Of a stretch of DNA of 6,066 bases, positions 4,540 to 6,066 are shown in pieces. The DNA is taken from the NCBI GenBank assembly GCA_020059425.1, contig JAGVCD010000003.1, forward strand, positions 1 to 6,066, read 5' to 3'. Position 1 is the first letter of the stretch. Every line of letters starts with the position of its first letter. Source of the stretch: Chamaesiphon sp. Lineage in GTDB: Bacteria; Cyanobacteriota; Cyanobacteriia; Cyanobacteriales; Chamaesiphonaceae. The position numbers were made by a program, and so were the translations under genes. Below the pieces are notes generated by a model, which was not told the DNA's origin, made no database searches, and saw nothing but the letters and a program-made list of their open reading frames with translations.

Positions 4540-6066
4540 GACCGCTGCCCCAGGGTAAAGTAGAACGTACTACCTTCGCCAAAAGTTGACTCCACGGCAA
4601 TGATCCCACCATGACGCTCCACAATCTTTTTAGCGATCGTCAGCCCCGCCCCAGCCCCGCCGCCATATTTACTAGCCGGGTGCAGGCGCTTAAAAATTTT
4701 AAAGATCGTCTCTAGATGTTTGGCCCGAATCCCAATGCCGTTATCTCTAATAAAGAAAATTGTCGGGGCGGGATTTGCCAAAAATAACGCTGGTACCTGT
4801 TGGTCAATTTCTGTGGGCAAAATATAGCCAATCTCCACCCATTTAGCTGGCCGGTCATTGTATTCGATCGCGTTACTGATTAGGTTAGTAAATAACTCAA
4901 TCACCTGCGTTCGATCGCATTGCAAAGTCGGCAAGGGGCGGGGGATTCGAAAATCAGCCGCAGCGGGGCGACTGATTTCAATCACATCCAGCACACTTTG
5001 CACCACCTCCCCCAGATCAACAGCCTCAAACAGCAGTTCAGCGCGACCAAATCGGGAATAGTGCAATAAAGAATCAATCAAATCTTCCATGCGCTGAGTC
5101 AGCCGCATGAGCGTGTCTAGCTTACTTTTACCATCTGCTCCGAGCTGCTCACCATAATCTTCAATCAAAAAAGTGGAGTAGTTATGAATGCCCCGTAGTG
5201 GTTCTTTCAGATCGTGAGAGGCAATGTAAGCAAAAGAATCCAGCTCACTGTTGCTACGCTCTAGCTCCGTGTTCAGGATAGCCAGTTCATCGGCTTTTTG
5301 CAGCACAATCCCAATGATGCGTCTACGCAGCTCCAAAGCCGCATCAATCTCATAAGCTTTCCAAGGTAGGGCAGTGAGCTGGACGGTTTCTTTCCACAGC
5401 TCGAAAGATTTGCGGGGAGTAACCCGCTGGTACCCATCAGCATCAATCTCTACCAACTTCTGCGGTTCGCCACCCCAATTAATGGTTTGAATTACCTCTG
5501 GCCGAAACCACAGCAGATAAGTCTGTTGAATTCTGGAAATTCGCAGGGCTAGTAGCCCACTGGCCACCTCTTTGTACGGCAGAAACGGTGGATAGTCTGA
5601 TCCCAAAGTATTGGTGCTGTAGGTCGCATTTTCGCCGATTTGTTGATTGATCCAGACTATCAAACTAGCCATCATGGCTGCAGGCGGAGCATCACCAAAA
5701 GATGAAATATTACTCCCTTCACAAAAAATGACACTAGTAGCTCCCAGTAAATCCAACAGATCGCCAGGATTTTGATGGAAGCCGTCCCCGATCGTTTGAC
5801 AGTTAGCAATGGTGCTGACTAAGCGGGACTGCACTGCCTGCAGTTTAATTTTGTAGTCCAAATCTTCCGTATCGGCTTTAGCCACAACTTCAAACGAAAT
5901 CACCTGCCCCAAGAACTCACAGATCGTGCGGGTCTCGTAAGAAAGCTTTTTTGGAGAACGATGATGACAGGCAATCAGCCCCCATAGTTGTTTGTCCCGT
6001 AACAAAGAAATAGACATGGATGCTCGCACACCCATATTTTCTAAGTATTCGGTGTGCAGCGGCGAG
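4536..6066 (-). CDS. Bacteriophytochrome-type sensor histidine kinase (CphB-like), 5' end missing
   Basis: The frame stays open to the right edge; the ATG at 6035 is internal. Counting Ser at 6065-6063 as residue 1, 509 residues are visible. The end of a phytochrome GAF domain opens SPLHTEYLENMGVRAS; the place of the bilin-linked Cys of plant and Cph1-type phytochromes is Leu3, followed by the conserved His4, as in bacteriophytochromes and CphB, which attach biliverdin through an N-terminal Cys that would lie outside the window. A PHY domain follows with WFRPE (186-190) and the tongue motif PRKSFELWKE (217-226). The kinase core has H284 (SHDLKEPLRG), N394/N398, DNGIG (441-445) and the Gly-rich lid GGGAGAG (468-474), so it appears active. 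It overlaps the response regulator gene by four bases. Phytochrome identity is firm; chromophore binding cannot be judged here. Confidence 0.95.
   Translation of the reverse strand, partial: SPLHTEYLENMGVRASMSISLLRDKQLWGLIACHHRSPKKLSYETRTICEFLGQVISFEVVAKADTEDLDYKIKLQAVQSRLVSTIANCQTIGDGFHQNPGDLLDLLGATSVIFCEGSNISSFGDAPPAAMMASLIVWINQQIGENATYSTNTLGSDYPPFLPYKEVASGLLALRISRIQQTYLLWFRPEVIQTINWGGEPQKLVEIDADGYQRVTPRKSFELWKETVQLTALPWKAYEIDAALELRRRIIGIVLQKADELAILNTELERSNSELDSFAYIASHDLKEPLRGIHNYSTFLIEDYGEQLGADGKSKLDTLMRLTQRMEDLIDSLLHYSRFGRAELLFEAVDLGEVVQSVLDVIEISRPAAADFRIPRPLPTLQCDRTQVIELFTNLISNAIEYNDRPAKWVEIGYILPTEIDQQVPALFLANPAPTIFFIRDNGIGIRAKHLETIFKIFKRLHPASKYGGGAGAGLTIAKKIVERHGGIIAVESTFGEGSTFYFTLGQRS

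Noticed and set aside
6033..6035. ATG as the start of the phytochrome kinase
   Set aside because: Upstream codons continue the conserved phytochrome GAF motif SPLHTEYLEN to the right edge.

Overview
The window looks like cyanobacterial DNA. The hexamer CGATCG and its GATCGC context recur through most genes, with one exact HIP1 octamer GCGATCGC at 2137-2144. The protein families fit too: a phytochrome with an Rcp-type response regulator, a GAF domain of cyanobacteriochrome type, and SHDLK-type histidine kinases. I cannot name the species. The gene content would suit a larger, possibly filamentous cyanobacterium, but that is inference.

Layout. On the + strand, 1-638 is the 3' end of a hybrid histidine kinase (end of the ATPase domain plus a C-terminal receiver). 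It converges on five minus-strand genes. Read in their own direction from the right edge, these are: (1) the C-terminal part of a bacteriophytochrome-type kinase (6066-4536), whose ATGA overlaps (2) an Rcp-like single-domain response regulator (4539-4075); then a 253-base gap with two inverted repeats and a palindrome; (3, 4) an overlapping higB-higA toxin-antitoxin pair (3821-3122); (5) a receiver-GAF-histidine kinase whose GAF domain carries the DXCF and second-Cys signature of cyanobacteriochromes (3053-1326); and, 31 bases further on, a small protein joining a DUF5678-like N-terminal part to a retropepsin-like aspartic protease domain (1294-671).

How the genes may work together. The phytochrome and its regulator form a translationally coupled two-component pair, as known for cphB-rcpB. 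The receiver-GAF-kinase is a second possible light sensor, and its N-terminal receiver could take phosphate from another kinase, so cross-talk between the two systems is possible but unproven. The higBA pair has a clean 19-base palindrome in its upstream region and lacks the CGATCG motif common around it, as expected of a mobile module inserted between two sensory loci.

Most worth a second look: the DXCF GAF domain, the Leu at the phytochrome Cys position, a 26-base perfect palindrome inside the receiver coding region at 330-355, the hairpin-rich 3950-4056 region, and the protease fusion. No RNA gene, CRISPR array or insertion sequence was recognised. I see no wholly new system; the novelty is in the combinations.
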